From positions 1 through 46,902 of the forward strand of contig NZ_JPUG01000054.1 in the NCBI RefSeq assembly GCF_000739015.1: a DNA stretch of 46,902 bases, read 5' to 3'. Made by a program: the position numbers and the translations under genes. The stretch comes from Microvirga sp. BSC39. GTDB taxonomy: Bacteria; Pseudomonadota; Alphaproteobacteria; Rhizobiales; Beijerinckiaceae. Every line of letters begins with the position of its first letter. Positions within the stretch are counted from its first letter, which is position 1. The notes under the pieces are model-generated. The model searched no databases and was not told where the DNA came from. It worked only from the letters and a program-made list of their open reading frames with translations. Positions 26,959 through 35,645 of this stretch are shown piece after piece.

Positions 26959-27897
26959 ATGGACCGGGGTGACGACAATTCGATGTCCGGACAGGGCGTG
27001 GCGGACGGTGCGGCTGTCGCCAAGGACGACCCCACCACGAAGTATCCGAAACCGCCGTTCCGCTCCCAATCTCAACCCTGGCCGGGCCTCGCCAGCCAGA
27101 TGGATCCGCGCCCGGATCACGGTGAGACGAGCTACAAAGGTTCTGGACGGCTGCGCGGACGCAAGGCACTGATCACCGGCGGCGATTCCGGTATGGGGCG
27201 CGCCGCCGCCATTGCCTATGCCCGCGAAGGGGCCGATGTGGCGATCAGCTACCATCCTGACGAAGAGCCCGATGCGCGGGAGGTGATCGAACTCATCGAG
27301 AAGGAGGGCCGTGTCGCCGTGGCCCTGCCGGGCGACATTCGTGACGAAGCCCTTTGCAGCCGCATTGTGGCCGAAGCGGTGCAGCGCCTCGGCGGTCTCG
27401 ACATTCTCGTCAACAACGCGGCCCGTCAGCAGCAGCGTCAGGCTCTTGCGGACATCACGTCGGAAGATTTCGACGCGACCATGAAGGCTAATGTCTATGC
27501 CATGTTCTGGATCACCAAGGCCGCGCTGCCTCATCTGACCTCGGGCTCCGCGATCATCCAGACGACATCCGAGCAGGCTTACGACCCGTCTGCCAATCTC
27601 GTCGACTATGCCATGACCAAGGCGGCGATGATGAACTTCACCAAGTCGCTCGCAAAGCAGCTCGGCCCCAAGGGCATCCGCGTCAATGGCGTTGCGCCTG
27701 GACCGATCTGGACGCCCCTGCAGGTGAGCGGCGGCGCGACCCAGGAGAAGCTGCAGCAATTCGGCGGTGACACACCCATGGGCCGTCCCGGTCAGCCGGT
27801 GGAGCTCGCTTCGATCTATGTGCAGCTTGCCGCATCCGACGCCAGTTATGCGACAGGGCAGATTTACGGGGCCGCTGGAGGGAGCGGGCAGCCTTGA
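26959..27897 (+). CDS. SDR oxidoreductase, YghA/general-stress-type
   Basis: A 312-aa short-chain dehydrogenase of the extended-N-terminus group related to E. coli YghA and Bacillus general stress SDRs. The PWPGLASQMDPRPDHGETSYKGSGRL leader is typical. ITGGDSGMGRA binds NAD(P). NNAARQ, a TTSEQ serine region and YAMTKAA (Tyr, Lys) form the active site. Members reduce aldehydes; the substrate here is unknown. Confidence 0.93.
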   Translation: MDRGDDNSMSGQGVADGAAVAKDDPTTKYPKPPFRSQSQPWPGLASQMDPRPDHGETSYKGSGRLRGRKALITGGDSGMGRAAAIAYAREGADVAISYHPDEEPDAREVIELIEKEGRVAVALPGDIRDEALCSRIVAEAVQRLGGLDILVNNAARQQQRQALADITSEDFDATMKANVYAMFWITKAALPHLTSGSAIIQTTSEQAYDPSANLVDYAMTKAAMMNFTKSLAKQLGPKGIRVNGVAPGPIWTPLQVSGGATQEKLQQFGGDTPMGRPGQPVELASIYVQLAASDASYATGQIYGAAGGSGQP

Positions 27898-27955
27898 GCC
27901 CGGTCATCCAGCAGGTTGTCTGACGCTGATCCGCACGAGCGACGGCAAGAATCCC

Positions 27956-29080
27956 TCACTCCGCATCATGGAACAGCAGCGTCGTGTTGCCGCCGATCTC
28001 GCTCGAGCCTGTCGGACGCTTCCTGCTCAGCACGGCTTCGGCCTCGGGCGAGGGCCGGCGGCTTTGATGGATTTCGAGCCAGGCGATGCGGGATGGCGGC
28101 ACGGTGCCGTCGCCCGGGTAGGCCTCCTGCTTGGCACCAGTGGCCTTCTCGAAGAACGACGGATCGTCGAGGGAGCCCAGCACCCTGTCCACCAGCCGCT
28201 GCAAGGCCCCATTGTGCTCGGCGTAGAGATCGATCCCCTGGCTGCGTGCCAGCTCGGCGGTGGTGATCAAGGGTTCGGCGGCGAAGATGTGGTAGTCGCG
28301 GGCACGCTTGCCGCGTTTCATCTCGAGCGGCAGGGTCCCGTCTGGTGTGATCTGCGCAAGGCCGATGCGGGCACTGGCGAGACCCCAACGGGTCAGCGTC
28401 TCGTCGTCGGAGGCAAGGCCGGCTGCGGTGGCGCCCAGGCCTGCCCAATATCGATGATTGTTCCGGGCCGATGTGGCGTCGTTCTTGTCCATGAACGCGA
28501 CGATCTGCTGGCCCAGGGTCTTCAGCCAGGCTTCGACCCGCTGCTTCTGATCGTTTGCGAGACCCGGCGCGTTGCGAACCTGCAGGTAGGCCAGCGCAAA
28601 GCCGCCAAGGGCCTGGCCCAGATTGAAGTGCGCCTGCTTGGAACGCATGTCGGTCATGGCCTTGGCCGACGCCCAGGCGTCGAGCCAGGTGAGGGTGCAG
28701 GCTGCCGCGGCGGTATTCTTCGGGTTCGACTTCACATAGGCGTTCGCGATCTTGACCAGATTGCGTCCATAGGCGCGCAGCGGCTCGACGGCCTCGGAAT
28801 AGGTTTCCTCCGCATTCTCGTCGATCGTCGCACGCTGGGTGTCGTCCTGCTTGTACTTGCTCTGCGTGTCGAGGGTGACCACGGGCGCATCAGGGGCGCC
28901 GCACTCGTATCTGGGTTTGGACTGCACGTTCTCCTTGGCAGGGGCAGGCACGAGGTAGCCAGGAGCCTGAGCGTGGGCAGCGCCCGCCGATGCGGCGAGC
29001 AGGATCGTGGCAACGAAGGATGACCGCAGCGCATATCGCGCGGCAAGCCCGCTCATGTCCCGTTTTGAATCTCGCACCAT
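27956..29080 (-). CDS. alginate lyase-like (PL5 AlgL) secreted protein
   Basis: A 374-aa protein with a signal peptide (hydrophobic stretch about residues 22-37, ending AHAQ). Its alpha/alpha-toroid sequence follows PL5 alginate lyases: KPRYECGAP, KQAHFNLGQALGG, NNHRYWAGLGATAAG (catalytic Asn-His region) and LPLEMKRGKRARDYHIFAAEPL (Arg/Tyr). PL5 enzymes cleave mannuronate by beta-elimination in the periplasm. No alginate biosynthesis genes are adjacent, so the natural substrate may be another uronate polymer. Confidence 0.86.
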   Translation of the reverse strand: MVRDSKRDMSGLAARYALRSSFVATILLAASAGAAHAQAPGYLVPAPAKENVQSKPRYECGAPDAPVVTLDTQSKYKQDDTQRATIDENAEETYSEAVEPLRAYGRNLVKIANAYVKSNPKNTAAAACTLTWLDAWASAKAMTDMRSKQAHFNLGQALGGFALAYLQVRNAPGLANDQKQRVEAWLKTLGQQIVAFMDKNDATSARNNHRYWAGLGATAAGLASDDETLTRWGLASARIGLAQITPDGTLPLEMKRGKRARDYHIFAAEPLITTAELARSQGIDLYAEHNGALQRLVDRVLGSLDDPSFFEKATGAKQEAYPGDGTVPPSRIAWLEIHQSRRPSPEAEAVLSRKRPTGSSEIGGNTTLLFHDAE

Positions 29081-29149
29081 GCCGCTCCTCCTGTGCCGCC
29101 GTCCGTGCAGGAACTAGGCGTACAAACCGGCAAGGCCAGGGGCGGGGCC

Positions 29150-30259
29150 TCAGAACGCCTGGGCAAAGCGGCGGGGCTGGGTAGCGCGGTTGCCTGCTAT
29201 CGGAGGCACCAGGTCCTGTCCGCGGCCGGCGGTCACGACCAGGCGCTTCACCTCGCCTCTGAGATAGGCCTGGAGGAACTTGTCGTAATCTTTAAAGGAG
29301 ACGCAGCCGTTCGAGTCTCCGCGCGGGCCGAGCAGGTAGCTGTGAGCCAGAATGCCGTCGCGGCCATAGATGGCGGGGCTTCCGCCCACCGGGTTGAGAC
29401 GGATGGCGCGCACCCCGTGGAAAAGTGCTTCGCGTTCCGTGAGGATATAGGTGCCCGGCGGCGTCGAGCCTTTCATGCGGATGTTCACGTGGCGCGGGTT
29501 GTCCATCATGTCGCCAAGGCCCGAATGGGCTTCCAGCTTCTCGCCGTTCGGCATGTAGACCGTCTGGGCAACGATGTCGTAGACGGCGGTGCCTGCGCTT
29601 GCGGCATCGGGGGTGGAGCCGAAACGTGCGGTCGGCGCGATGCTCCCCGTCCCGCGATCCAGAGCCGCATAGCTGAGCGCAGCATCAGGTGGGCTGGCTG
29701 GACGGACGCCGAAGAGCTTTTCGAGGAAATTGCGGTTGTCGGCCGGTGCGACGGACGGCGCCACAGGTGTACGTGGCGTCATGGCAGCAGGCGCGCTCGC
29801 CATCTGGGGGGCAGTGGGTACCCTCGGGGTTCTCAGGTCTGCCGGCCGTGGGACCGGTAGGGGCACCAGCGTCGGCGCAACTGCCTGGGCGACCTCAACA
29901 GGCGGAGCCGGATCAGGGATCGGCTCCAAAGGAGCGATACGGACCTCACGCTGCACGGGCGAGCGGAATCCCGGCTCGATGGGCGCGTCCTGTCTGAAGG
30001 CGAGGGCACCCGGCTTCAGCGTGGGACTCGGATTGATCAGAGCCGGGTCGAGGGACAGAGCGGGCTTTAGGGGCTCGGGCGCTGCGCTGACAGTGCTACC
30101 AACCACTGTCGCGTCGGGCGTTGGGCCGCGGTATTGTTCGAAGTCGACGAAGAGGGCCACGGGGCTGAGCGAGACTGCCACAAGAAGAGCTGTGGGAAGT
30201 AGGCTGCGGTTCCGCCGAAGCGGGGCGCGACGAAGGGACGAATAAGGCTTGTGCGCCAT
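29150..30259 (-). CDS. DUF2778 (Tlde1-type) L,D-transpeptidase-like protein
   Basis: A 369-aa protein with one N-terminal membrane segment (about residues 23-38), a Pro-rich linker of about 170 residues, and a C-terminal DUF2778 domain. Conserved parts are AHSGLGDMMDNPRHVNIRMKGSTPPG, REALFHGVRAIRLNP and AHSYLLGPRGDSNGCVSFKDYDKFL, where the His and Cys form an L,D-transpeptidase-like active site. The fold is shared with Tlde1 T6SS peptidoglycan effectors, but a membrane anchor and no T6SS genes argue for a housekeeping wall role. The ATG at 30259 is chosen; a GTG at 30292 is possible. Confidence 0.88.
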   Translation of the reverse strand: MAHKPYSSLRRAPLRRNRSLLPTALLVAVSLSPVALFVDFEQYRGPTPDATVVGSTVSAAPEPLKPALSLDPALINPSPTLKPGALAFRQDAPIEPGFRSPVQREVRIAPLEPIPDPAPPVEVAQAVAPTLVPLPVPRPADLRTPRVPTAPQMASAPAAMTPRTPVAPSVAPADNRNFLEKLFGVRPASPPDAALSYAALDRGTGSIAPTARFGSTPDAASAGTAVYDIVAQTVYMPNGEKLEAHSGLGDMMDNPRHVNIRMKGSTPPGTYILTEREALFHGVRAIRLNPVGGSPAIYGRDGILAHSYLLGPRGDSNGCVSFKDYDKFLQAYLRGEVKRLVVTAGRGQDLVPPIAGNRATQPRRFAQAF

Positions 30260-30569
30260 GGCAAACTCTACGCAACAACTCGGGCTTTCCACGGGACGCT
30301 GGAGCCTGCGACCAGGCTAGGAGGCGCCGTGAGAAAGCGAAACTCTGAACGAGAGTTGATAGAACGACACCTTGGTTAAAATCAGAATAACCTCCGGGCG
30401 GCATTCGTCGGATTGATGGTTGATCCTGTTGCGGTCTTCGCCGGAATGGTAGCGGTGCGCGTCTTGCCGGAACAATCGCCTTAGGCCACTCTCCGGACGG
30501 TCGCTCCTGATCACGACGGCTAAGGCCTCGGCCGCGTCACCCGCCACGTGCTGAAGAAGAGGTTTTGCC
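30260..30569. other. divergent intergenic region
   Basis: About 310 nt between the divergent DUF2778 and MBL-fold genes. No ORF of quality is seen on either strand. It presumably carries both promoters. The AAGAGG ribosome binding site of the MBL gene is at about 30556-30561. I see no clear operator. Confidence 0.5.
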
Positions 30570-31481
30570 ATGATAGCCGAGACTGCAGCCTCCCCGCACG
30601 TGCGACCAGAGGGCAAAGCGTTTTTCGAACCGCGCACCTGCAGCATCCAGTATGTGGTCGCCGATCCGGAGACGAAATGCTGCGCCATCATCGATCCGGT
30701 GCTTGATTTTGAGCCGAAGTCCGGAGCGACGGCAACAACGTCGGCGGATGAACTCCTCGCCTATGTCCAGCAGCAGGGCTACGAACTGGAATGGATCCTC
30801 GACACCCATCCGCACGCCGATCATTTCTCGGCCGCCGGTTATCTGAAGGACAGGACCGGTGCGCCCACCGCCATCGGCGAGAAGGTGGTGGAGGTCCAGA
30901 AGCTCTGGAAGGCGTTCTACAACTGGTCCGACAGCTTCCCCACGGACGGGTCGCAATGGGACCGCCTCTTCGCCGACGGCGACCGGTTCAAGATCGGCAA
31001 CCTGGACGTGGAGGTGATGTTCTGTCCCGGCCACACGCTCTGCTCGATTACTTATCTCGTAGGCAATGCCGCGTTCATTCACGACACGGTGTTCATGCCT
31101 GACGGCGGAACGGCCCGGGCCGACTTTCCCGGCGGCTCGGCCAAGGCGCTGTGGCAGAGCATCCAACGCATCATGGCGCTTCCTGACGAGACGCGCCTCT
31201 TCGTCGGCCATGATTACATGCCGGGCGGGCGGGCTCCGCAATGGGAGAGTACGGTGGCCCAGCAGCGCCGGGAGAACAAGCATCTCCTGATGGCTGCCAC
31301 CGAGGAGGAGTTCGTGGCCTTGCGGGAAGGACGCGACCGCGAGTTGCCCATGCCCAAGCTCATCCTGAACGCCCTGCAGGTGAATATCCGCGGCGGGCGT
31401 CTGCCGGAGCCGGAAAGCAATGGCAGGCGCTATCTCAAGATCCCGCTCGATGCCTTGCCGAACGCGCCATGGGGCGATTGA
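30570..31481 (+). CDS. MBL-fold hydrolase, persulfide dioxygenase-like
   Basis: A 303-aa metallo-beta-lactamase-fold protein of the ETHE1/Blh group. CSIQYVVADPETKCCAIIDPVLDFEP at the start, DTHPHADHFSAAGYL (HxHxDH), FCPGHTLCSITYLVGNAAFIHDTVF and FVGHDYMPGG supply metal ligands. ETHE1-type enzymes oxidise glutathione persulfide to sulfite with mononuclear iron. In bacteria the Blh subgroup often pairs with a rhodanese or the BigR repressor; neither is adjacent here. Confidence 0.87.
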   Translation: MIAETAASPHVRPEGKAFFEPRTCSIQYVVADPETKCCAIIDPVLDFEPKSGATATTSADELLAYVQQQGYELEWILDTHPHADHFSAAGYLKDRTGAPTAIGEKVVEVQKLWKAFYNWSDSFPTDGSQWDRLFADGDRFKIGNLDVEVMFCPGHTLCSITYLVGNAAFIHDTVFMPDGGTARADFPGGSAKALWQSIQRIMALPDETRLFVGHDYMPGGRAPQWESTVAQQRRENKHLLMAATEEEFVALREGRDRELPMPKLILNALQVNIRGGRLPEPESNGRRYLKIPLDALPNAPWGD

Positions 31482-31805
31482 GGCTCAATATGTCGCAGGA
31501 GGGTCGCGGGGGGGCCGCATTTCCACCCCTTGCGGATGCCAGTGCAATCCCCATATCAGGCTGACCCAGCGGACATTGTTGTGGACTTCGAAACGCGGCG
31601 GGCGTCACCGCCTGCTTTCGATGAGGCCGTGCCAGGACGGATGTAATCCGGCATAGCCTGTTCCTGCGCTCGCCTGACGATGCGAGTGCCCGTCTGGACC
31701 CGATCAGCCCAGGCCCGTAGCAGGCGAGGCGAGAGATGCGAAGGCATCCCGCCCGTTCGCCCCGGAGCCTGGGCTTTTTCTTGTCTGATGCGGGCCGCGG
31801 CTGCC
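31482..31805. other. gene-free convergent spacer
   Basis: About 324 nt between the convergent MBL-fold and LysR genes. No convincing ORF. The right half folds into nested stems and ends in the terminator at 31706-31779. Confidence 0.5.
31706..31779 (+). terminator. complex terminator-like structure with T run
   Basis: An outer stem AGCCCAGGC (31706-31714) pairs with GCCTGGGCT (31767-31775) and is followed by more T residues to 31779. The enclosed 52 nt contain an inner stem GATGC-GAAG-GCATC (31735-31748) and further G/C pairing. It is larger than a simple terminator and could be the 3' end of a structured RNA. Confidence 0.5.
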
Positions 31806-32690
31806 TCAGGCTCTCGCAGAGAGTTCGGATTTGAGCCAGTCGCGGAACGCCGCCACGGCCCTTGTCGCGGGAGCTGAGCGTGCGGTTACGAACCAGTACG
31901 AGATGCCCGTGTCGTAGCGGTCAGGGAAGGGTGCCACGAGACGCCCCATGGTGATGGCATCGCAGGCGAGCGTCTCCCAGCCGAGGAACACGCCCTGGCC
32001 CGCCACCGCCGCATCCAAGCACAGGGACGCATCCGAGAAGACGGGCCCATCCCCAAGGATGGACTCGTTGAGCCCATTCGGGGCAAGCCACGCGTCCCAT
32101 CCGAACATGGGCGTCGGCTCGCGGATGATCGGAACGGTGGCCAAGTCGCCCGGGCGGCGCAGGCTCTCGCCCATGGCGGGACTGCACACAGGAAAGACGA
32201 GCTGGTCGAGCAGCTTCTCGGCCTTCACATTCGGCCAACCGCCGCGCCCGACGCGGATGCACACATCCACGTCCGAGGAGCCCGGATCGACAAGCGAGAC
32301 ATCCGCGTCTATGCGGATGCGGAGGTCAGGGTGCTGCTCGCGAAAGCGCTGCAGGCGCCAGACCAGCCATTTGCTGGCGAAGACCGGCGCGACTGAGACC
32401 GTCAGTACTCCCTCGCGCCTGCGCTCGGCGAGCGCCAGCCCGGTCGAGATCTCTGCGAAGCCGGCGCTGAGATAGTGCAGCACGTCCTGTCCGAAGGCGG
32501 TGGCTCTCAGGCCCTTCGGGTGTCGCTCGAACAGAGGGCGTCCGAACTGCTCCTCGGCCTTGAGGATCTGCTGGCTTACCGCTCCGATGGTCACGCCGAG
32601 CTCCTCGGCGGCAGCACGCAAATTACCTAAGCGCCCGGCTGCCTCCAGGGCGCGCAGGCCGTTCAGGTGAAAGCGGTTCAGGTTGCGCAT
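31806..32690 (-). CDS. LysR family transcriptional regulator (GcvA-like)
   Basis: A 294-aa LTTR. The N-terminal winged helix (FHLNGLRALEAAGRLGNLRAAAEELGVTIGAVSQQILKAEEQFGRPLFER, about residues 6-55) is followed by a periplasmic-binding-type effector domain. The sequence is closest in style to GcvA/AmpR-type regulators. LTTRs usually control a divergent neighbour; here that is the small ORF and HNH gene to the right, a weak indication. Confidence 0.92.
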   Translation of the reverse strand: MRNLNRFHLNGLRALEAAGRLGNLRAAAEELGVTIGAVSQQILKAEEQFGRPLFERHPKGLRATAFGQDVLHYLSAGFAEISTGLALAERRREGVLTVSVAPVFASKWLVWRLQRFREQHPDLRIRIDADVSLVDPGSSDVDVCIRVGRGGWPNVKAEKLLDQLVFPVCSPAMGESLRRPGDLATVPIIREPTPMFGWDAWLAPNGLNESILGDGPVFSDASLCLDAAVAGQGVFLGWETLACDAITMGRLVAPFPDRYDTGISYWFVTARSAPATRAVAAFRDWLKSELSARA

Positions 32691-32760
32691 ATAGCTTTTC
32701 TACAATCGGGCGCAGAAAAACGCCATTTCTTTCGACCTGAAGTGCGTGCAGCATGCAGCC

Positions 32761-33099
32761 ATGCTGAACCTGATCTCCATCCTCAGACAGATGTTACGTC
32801 GCTCGACAGAAAACAATGAGGGAAGTCCTGGCCCGGTGTGGGAAGACGACCCTCTCGCCCATCCGGCCCTGCGGCGGATGAGCCTCGAGGAGCTTGCCGA
32901 CCTGCCTTTCGACAGAGGCCCGGTTCACCTCGACGAGCCTTGCCGCTACAGACGTGCGAGCGATTCACACGAGGCGGCCGATCCGGAATGTCCACCTGGC
33001 GAGACGAGAAGAATCAGAAGGCCCGTGCCCGCCTTGAAAAACGCCTCTCCGCGCTCTTCCCGCCCTGCGTGCTCGCCCATGCGCTACGGCAGCCGCTGA
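32761..33099 (+). CDS. possible small protein upstream of the HNH gene
   Basis: A 112-aa ORF, starting MLNLISILRQMLRRS, with a protein-like middle (WEDDPLAHPALRRMSLEELADLPFDR) and a basic, less convincing C-terminus that overlaps the HNH gene in another frame by 112 nt. There is no clear ribosome binding site. The N-terminal 70 residues look real by composition; the tail may not be. No function is suggested. Confidence 0.35.
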   Translation: MLNLISILRQMLRRSTENNEGSPGPVWEDDPLAHPALRRMSLEELADLPFDRGPVHLDEPCRYRRASDSHEAADPECPPGETRRIRRPVPALKNASPRSSRPACSPMRYGSR

Positions 33100-33734
33100 C
33101 CCCACCGACCCAGCGCCGGGCGGTGGAATCCTACTGGCGGCACCGGCCGCTCCTGGCCGACAGGCTGGCGCGGGCGCTCGCCGCGAAGAGCGGCCAGCCT
33201 GCGGGCTGGCAATGGCGCCTTGGGGCCGAGAAGGAGACCGGTCTGCCGTTCACTTTCCGCATGCCGCCAGCACCCTACCGAGAGGCAGCCTTTACTCGTG
33301 GGCCAGGGCATTGCTGTGTATGCGGCCAACCGGTCTATCGGCTCGGCTGGCACCGTGACCTGTGGGACGACGGCAAGCTGAACCGGAACGCCACCTGGCA
33401 TGCGGCATGCGTGGTGGCCTGGCAGCTCTGGACGGCGCCGCCCGACCATCTGAGAGCGCTGAAGCTGCGCCAGAACCGCAAGTGCGCCACGACAGGCCGG
33501 CGCCTGCTCAAGACCGCCGAGGTCGACCACCGGGTGCCGCTTTTCGCCGTCTGGTCCGATCACCGCTCGAAGCCCTGGCCGGAGCTGCTTGCCTATTGGG
33601 GTGTGCCCAATCTTCAGGTGATCAACAAGGCAGCGCATCTGGAGAAATGCGCCGATGAGGCGGCCGAGCGGGCGACCCGGAGGAATTCTCTTGCCGCCGA
33701 GCTAGGTGGCGAAGCCGATGAGGCCGGGCTTTAG
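32988..33734 (+). CDS. HNH endonuclease-like protein
   Basis: A 248-aa protein. CCVCGQPVYRLGWH and KCATTGRRL form a possible Zn-knuckle pair. The HNH-like core is AEVDHRVPLFAVW ... NLQVINKAAHLEKCADEA (His, Asn, His). HNH proteins nick or cut DNA; this one is not part of an obvious restriction or mobile module. The ATG at 32988 (MSTWRDEKNQKARARLEKR) is chosen because the preceding 50 residues are Arg/Pro-rich and atypical. Confidence 0.8.
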   Translation: MSTWRDEKNQKARARLEKRLSALFPPCVLAHALRQPLTPPTQRRAVESYWRHRPLLADRLARALAAKSGQPAGWQWRLGAEKETGLPFTFRMPPAPYREAAFTRGPGHCCVCGQPVYRLGWHRDLWDDGKLNRNATWHAACVVAWQLWTAPPDHLRALKLRQNRKCATTGRRLLKTAEVDHRVPLFAVWSDHRSKPWPELLAYWGVPNLQVINKAAHLEKCADEAAERATRRNSLAAELGGEADEAGL

Positions 33735-33874
33735 CAACGAGACCCGTTGTGGTGCTGAAACCCTGGGGTCAGGGACCGGCCGCTGACGTGATCACTCCCG
33801 ATGTTGTCGCAAAAATCCTGTCCATTCTTGGTAGTTGATGGTTATAACCTGTCTATCCAGGGAGGGCTGCCATC

Positions 33875-35485
33875 ATGACCATTGCCATCACAGGTGAGAT
33901 CACCGCCGCACAAGATCTGAACGACGATCTCGTGATCGAACGGACTGGACTCGTGCGGGCAGGGCCAACGGCCATCACCATGAGCGGCGCGAATGCCATC
34001 AAGATCTTTGGTTCGGTCTATGGAACTGAGATCGGGATTCGAGCCGTTCCTTTCGCGCAACTGAGCATCGGCTCGACCGGCATCGTCCACGGGGAGGTCA
34101 CCGCCGTCTCCGTCAGCTGGGGAGCGGTCATCCACAATGCCGGACAGATTTCCACCCTGGTCGGCAGCCGCGGGACCGGAATCCTCGCCGAGGGCTCAGC
34201 CAATGCGATCACGAATACGGGGTCCATCGAGGCCTATTATGGCATCCGCGCCGGCATGGGGGGACGGGAGGAAACCATCATCAACACCGGCACGATCCTG
34301 TCATCCGGCGGCGTCGGAATCGAGGTGAACGGGGCAGGCTGGATCACCAACGGCGGCACCATCCAATCCCTGCAAGGGGTCGGCATCAGGCTGCTGAACA
34401 CGCCATCCGGCAGCAACAACTGGATCACGAACACCGGCACCATCCGGGGTGCGACAGCCATCGAGGGATCCGACAGGATCGATGTGATCACCAATACGGG
34501 CAATATCATCGGCACGGTCGATCTCGGCGACGGCAACGACCGTTACGAGGGCAGGAACGGCTACACCGACGGGCTCATCCTGCTGGGGAACGGCAACGAC
34601 ACGTTCCGCGGAGGCGCAGCCTGGGAAACGATCGTCGGCGGGGCCGGCGACGATCTCATCGATGGCGGAAGCGGTGATGCCGACGCGGTTCAGTTCCTGG
34701 GCAATGGCAATATCGCGGTCGATCTGAGAATCAGCGGCCCGCAGGATACCGGAGAGGGCCGCGACACGCTCATCGATATCGAGCAAGCCTATACCGGCAA
34801 TGGCGCCGACAGGCTGACCGGGAACAGCGGCGACAACGGCTTCCACGCCGGTGGCGGCAACGACACGCTCGACGGCGGTCTTCGTAACGATACCATCTGG
34901 GGCGGCGACGGCATCGACACGCTCGCGTTCAGCGGCAGCACGGCCGCGACGGTCGATCTCGGCCTAGTCCTGACGCCGCAGAATACCGGCTATGGCCTCG
35001 ACGTGCTCTATCAGATCGAGAACGTCAGCGGCGGCTCCGGCGCGGACAGGCTCACCGGCGACGGGGGAGCGAATGTGCTCGCCGGTAACGGCGGCAAGGA
35101 CCGGCTCTCGGGCGGCGACGGGGACGACACGCTGACGGGCGGCGCGGGCAACGACATTCTGACCGGCGGCGCGGGCCGGGATGTGTTCGTGTTCGATGCC
35201 GCGCGCTCGAAGAATGTCGACACCATCGGGAATTATGCGGTCGCCGACGACACGATCCATCTGCAGAACAGCGTCTACACCAAGATCGGCGCCTCGGGCG
35301 TTCTGGCGTCGAAGGCTTTCTGGAGCGGAAAGAAGGCGCACGATGCATCCGACCGGATCATCTACGACAAGGGCACGGGCGCGCTCTATTACGACGCCGA
35401 CGGCACCGGCAAAGCCGCGCAGATCAAGATCGGCCAGTTGACCAAGAACCTGAAGATGTCGGCCGCGGAGTTCTTCGTGATCTGA
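33875..35485 (+). CDS. RTX calcium-binding protein with beta-helix N-terminus (type I secretion substrate)
   Basis: A 536-aa protein without a signal peptide. The first 210 residues carry repeats of the form ITNTGTI/IINTGTI/ITNGGTI, predicting a right-handed beta-helix as in adhesins. Blocks of GGxGxDxLx nonapeptides (GGAGDDLIDGG, GGDGDDTLTGG, GGAGNDILTGG) form Ca-binding beta-rolls. The C-terminal domain ends in AEFFVI, typical of uncleaved type I secretion signals. GGGAGGG precedes the ATG. A paralogous protein is encoded on the opposite strand at 37060-38526. No type I secretion genes are nearby. Confidence 0.92.
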   Translation: MTIAITGEITAAQDLNDDLVIERTGLVRAGPTAITMSGANAIKIFGSVYGTEIGIRAVPFAQLSIGSTGIVHGEVTAVSVSWGAVIHNAGQISTLVGSRGTGILAEGSANAITNTGSIEAYYGIRAGMGGREETIINTGTILSSGGVGIEVNGAGWITNGGTIQSLQGVGIRLLNTPSGSNNWITNTGTIRGATAIEGSDRIDVITNTGNIIGTVDLGDGNDRYEGRNGYTDGLILLGNGNDTFRGGAAWETIVGGAGDDLIDGGSGDADAVQFLGNGNIAVDLRISGPQDTGEGRDTLIDIEQAYTGNGADRLTGNSGDNGFHAGGGNDTLDGGLRNDTIWGGDGIDTLAFSGSTAATVDLGLVLTPQNTGYGLDVLYQIENVSGGSGADRLTGDGGANVLAGNGGKDRLSGGDGDDTLTGGAGNDILTGGAGRDVFVFDAARSKNVDTIGNYAVADDTIHLQNSVYTKIGASGVLASKAFWSGKKAHDASDRIIYDKGTGALYYDADGTGKAAQIKIGQLTKNLKMSAAEFFVI

Positions 35486-35645
35486 CCACGAGGCCGGAGC
35501 CGGCCCTTGGAATTGGTGCCGTGCGCTCGCGATATGGCACCAATTCGGCTCGAAGCCGAGTCGGTGGAGAAAAACGAAAGTCGGCTCTTGCCGGGCCGCG
35601 TCTTGATTGTTTCAAATGGCACAACCAGCAGTAGAGGGTGGGCCA

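Noticed and set aside
27767..29023. 418-aa plus-strand frame opposite the alginate lyase-like gene
   Set aside because: Shadow of a well-supported secreted protein; the composition is not protein-like.
29150..30259. DUF2778 gene as a T6SS effector with an immunity partner
   Set aside because: It has an N-terminal membrane anchor, no T6SS genes nearby and no small immunity-like gene beside it; a housekeeping wall enzyme is more likely.
33875..35485. Repeats in the RTX gene considered as a DNA repeat array or CRISPR
   Set aside because: The repeats are degenerate at DNA level and reflect glycine/aspartate nonapeptides; there are no unique spacers. No CRISPR array was seen anywhere in the window.
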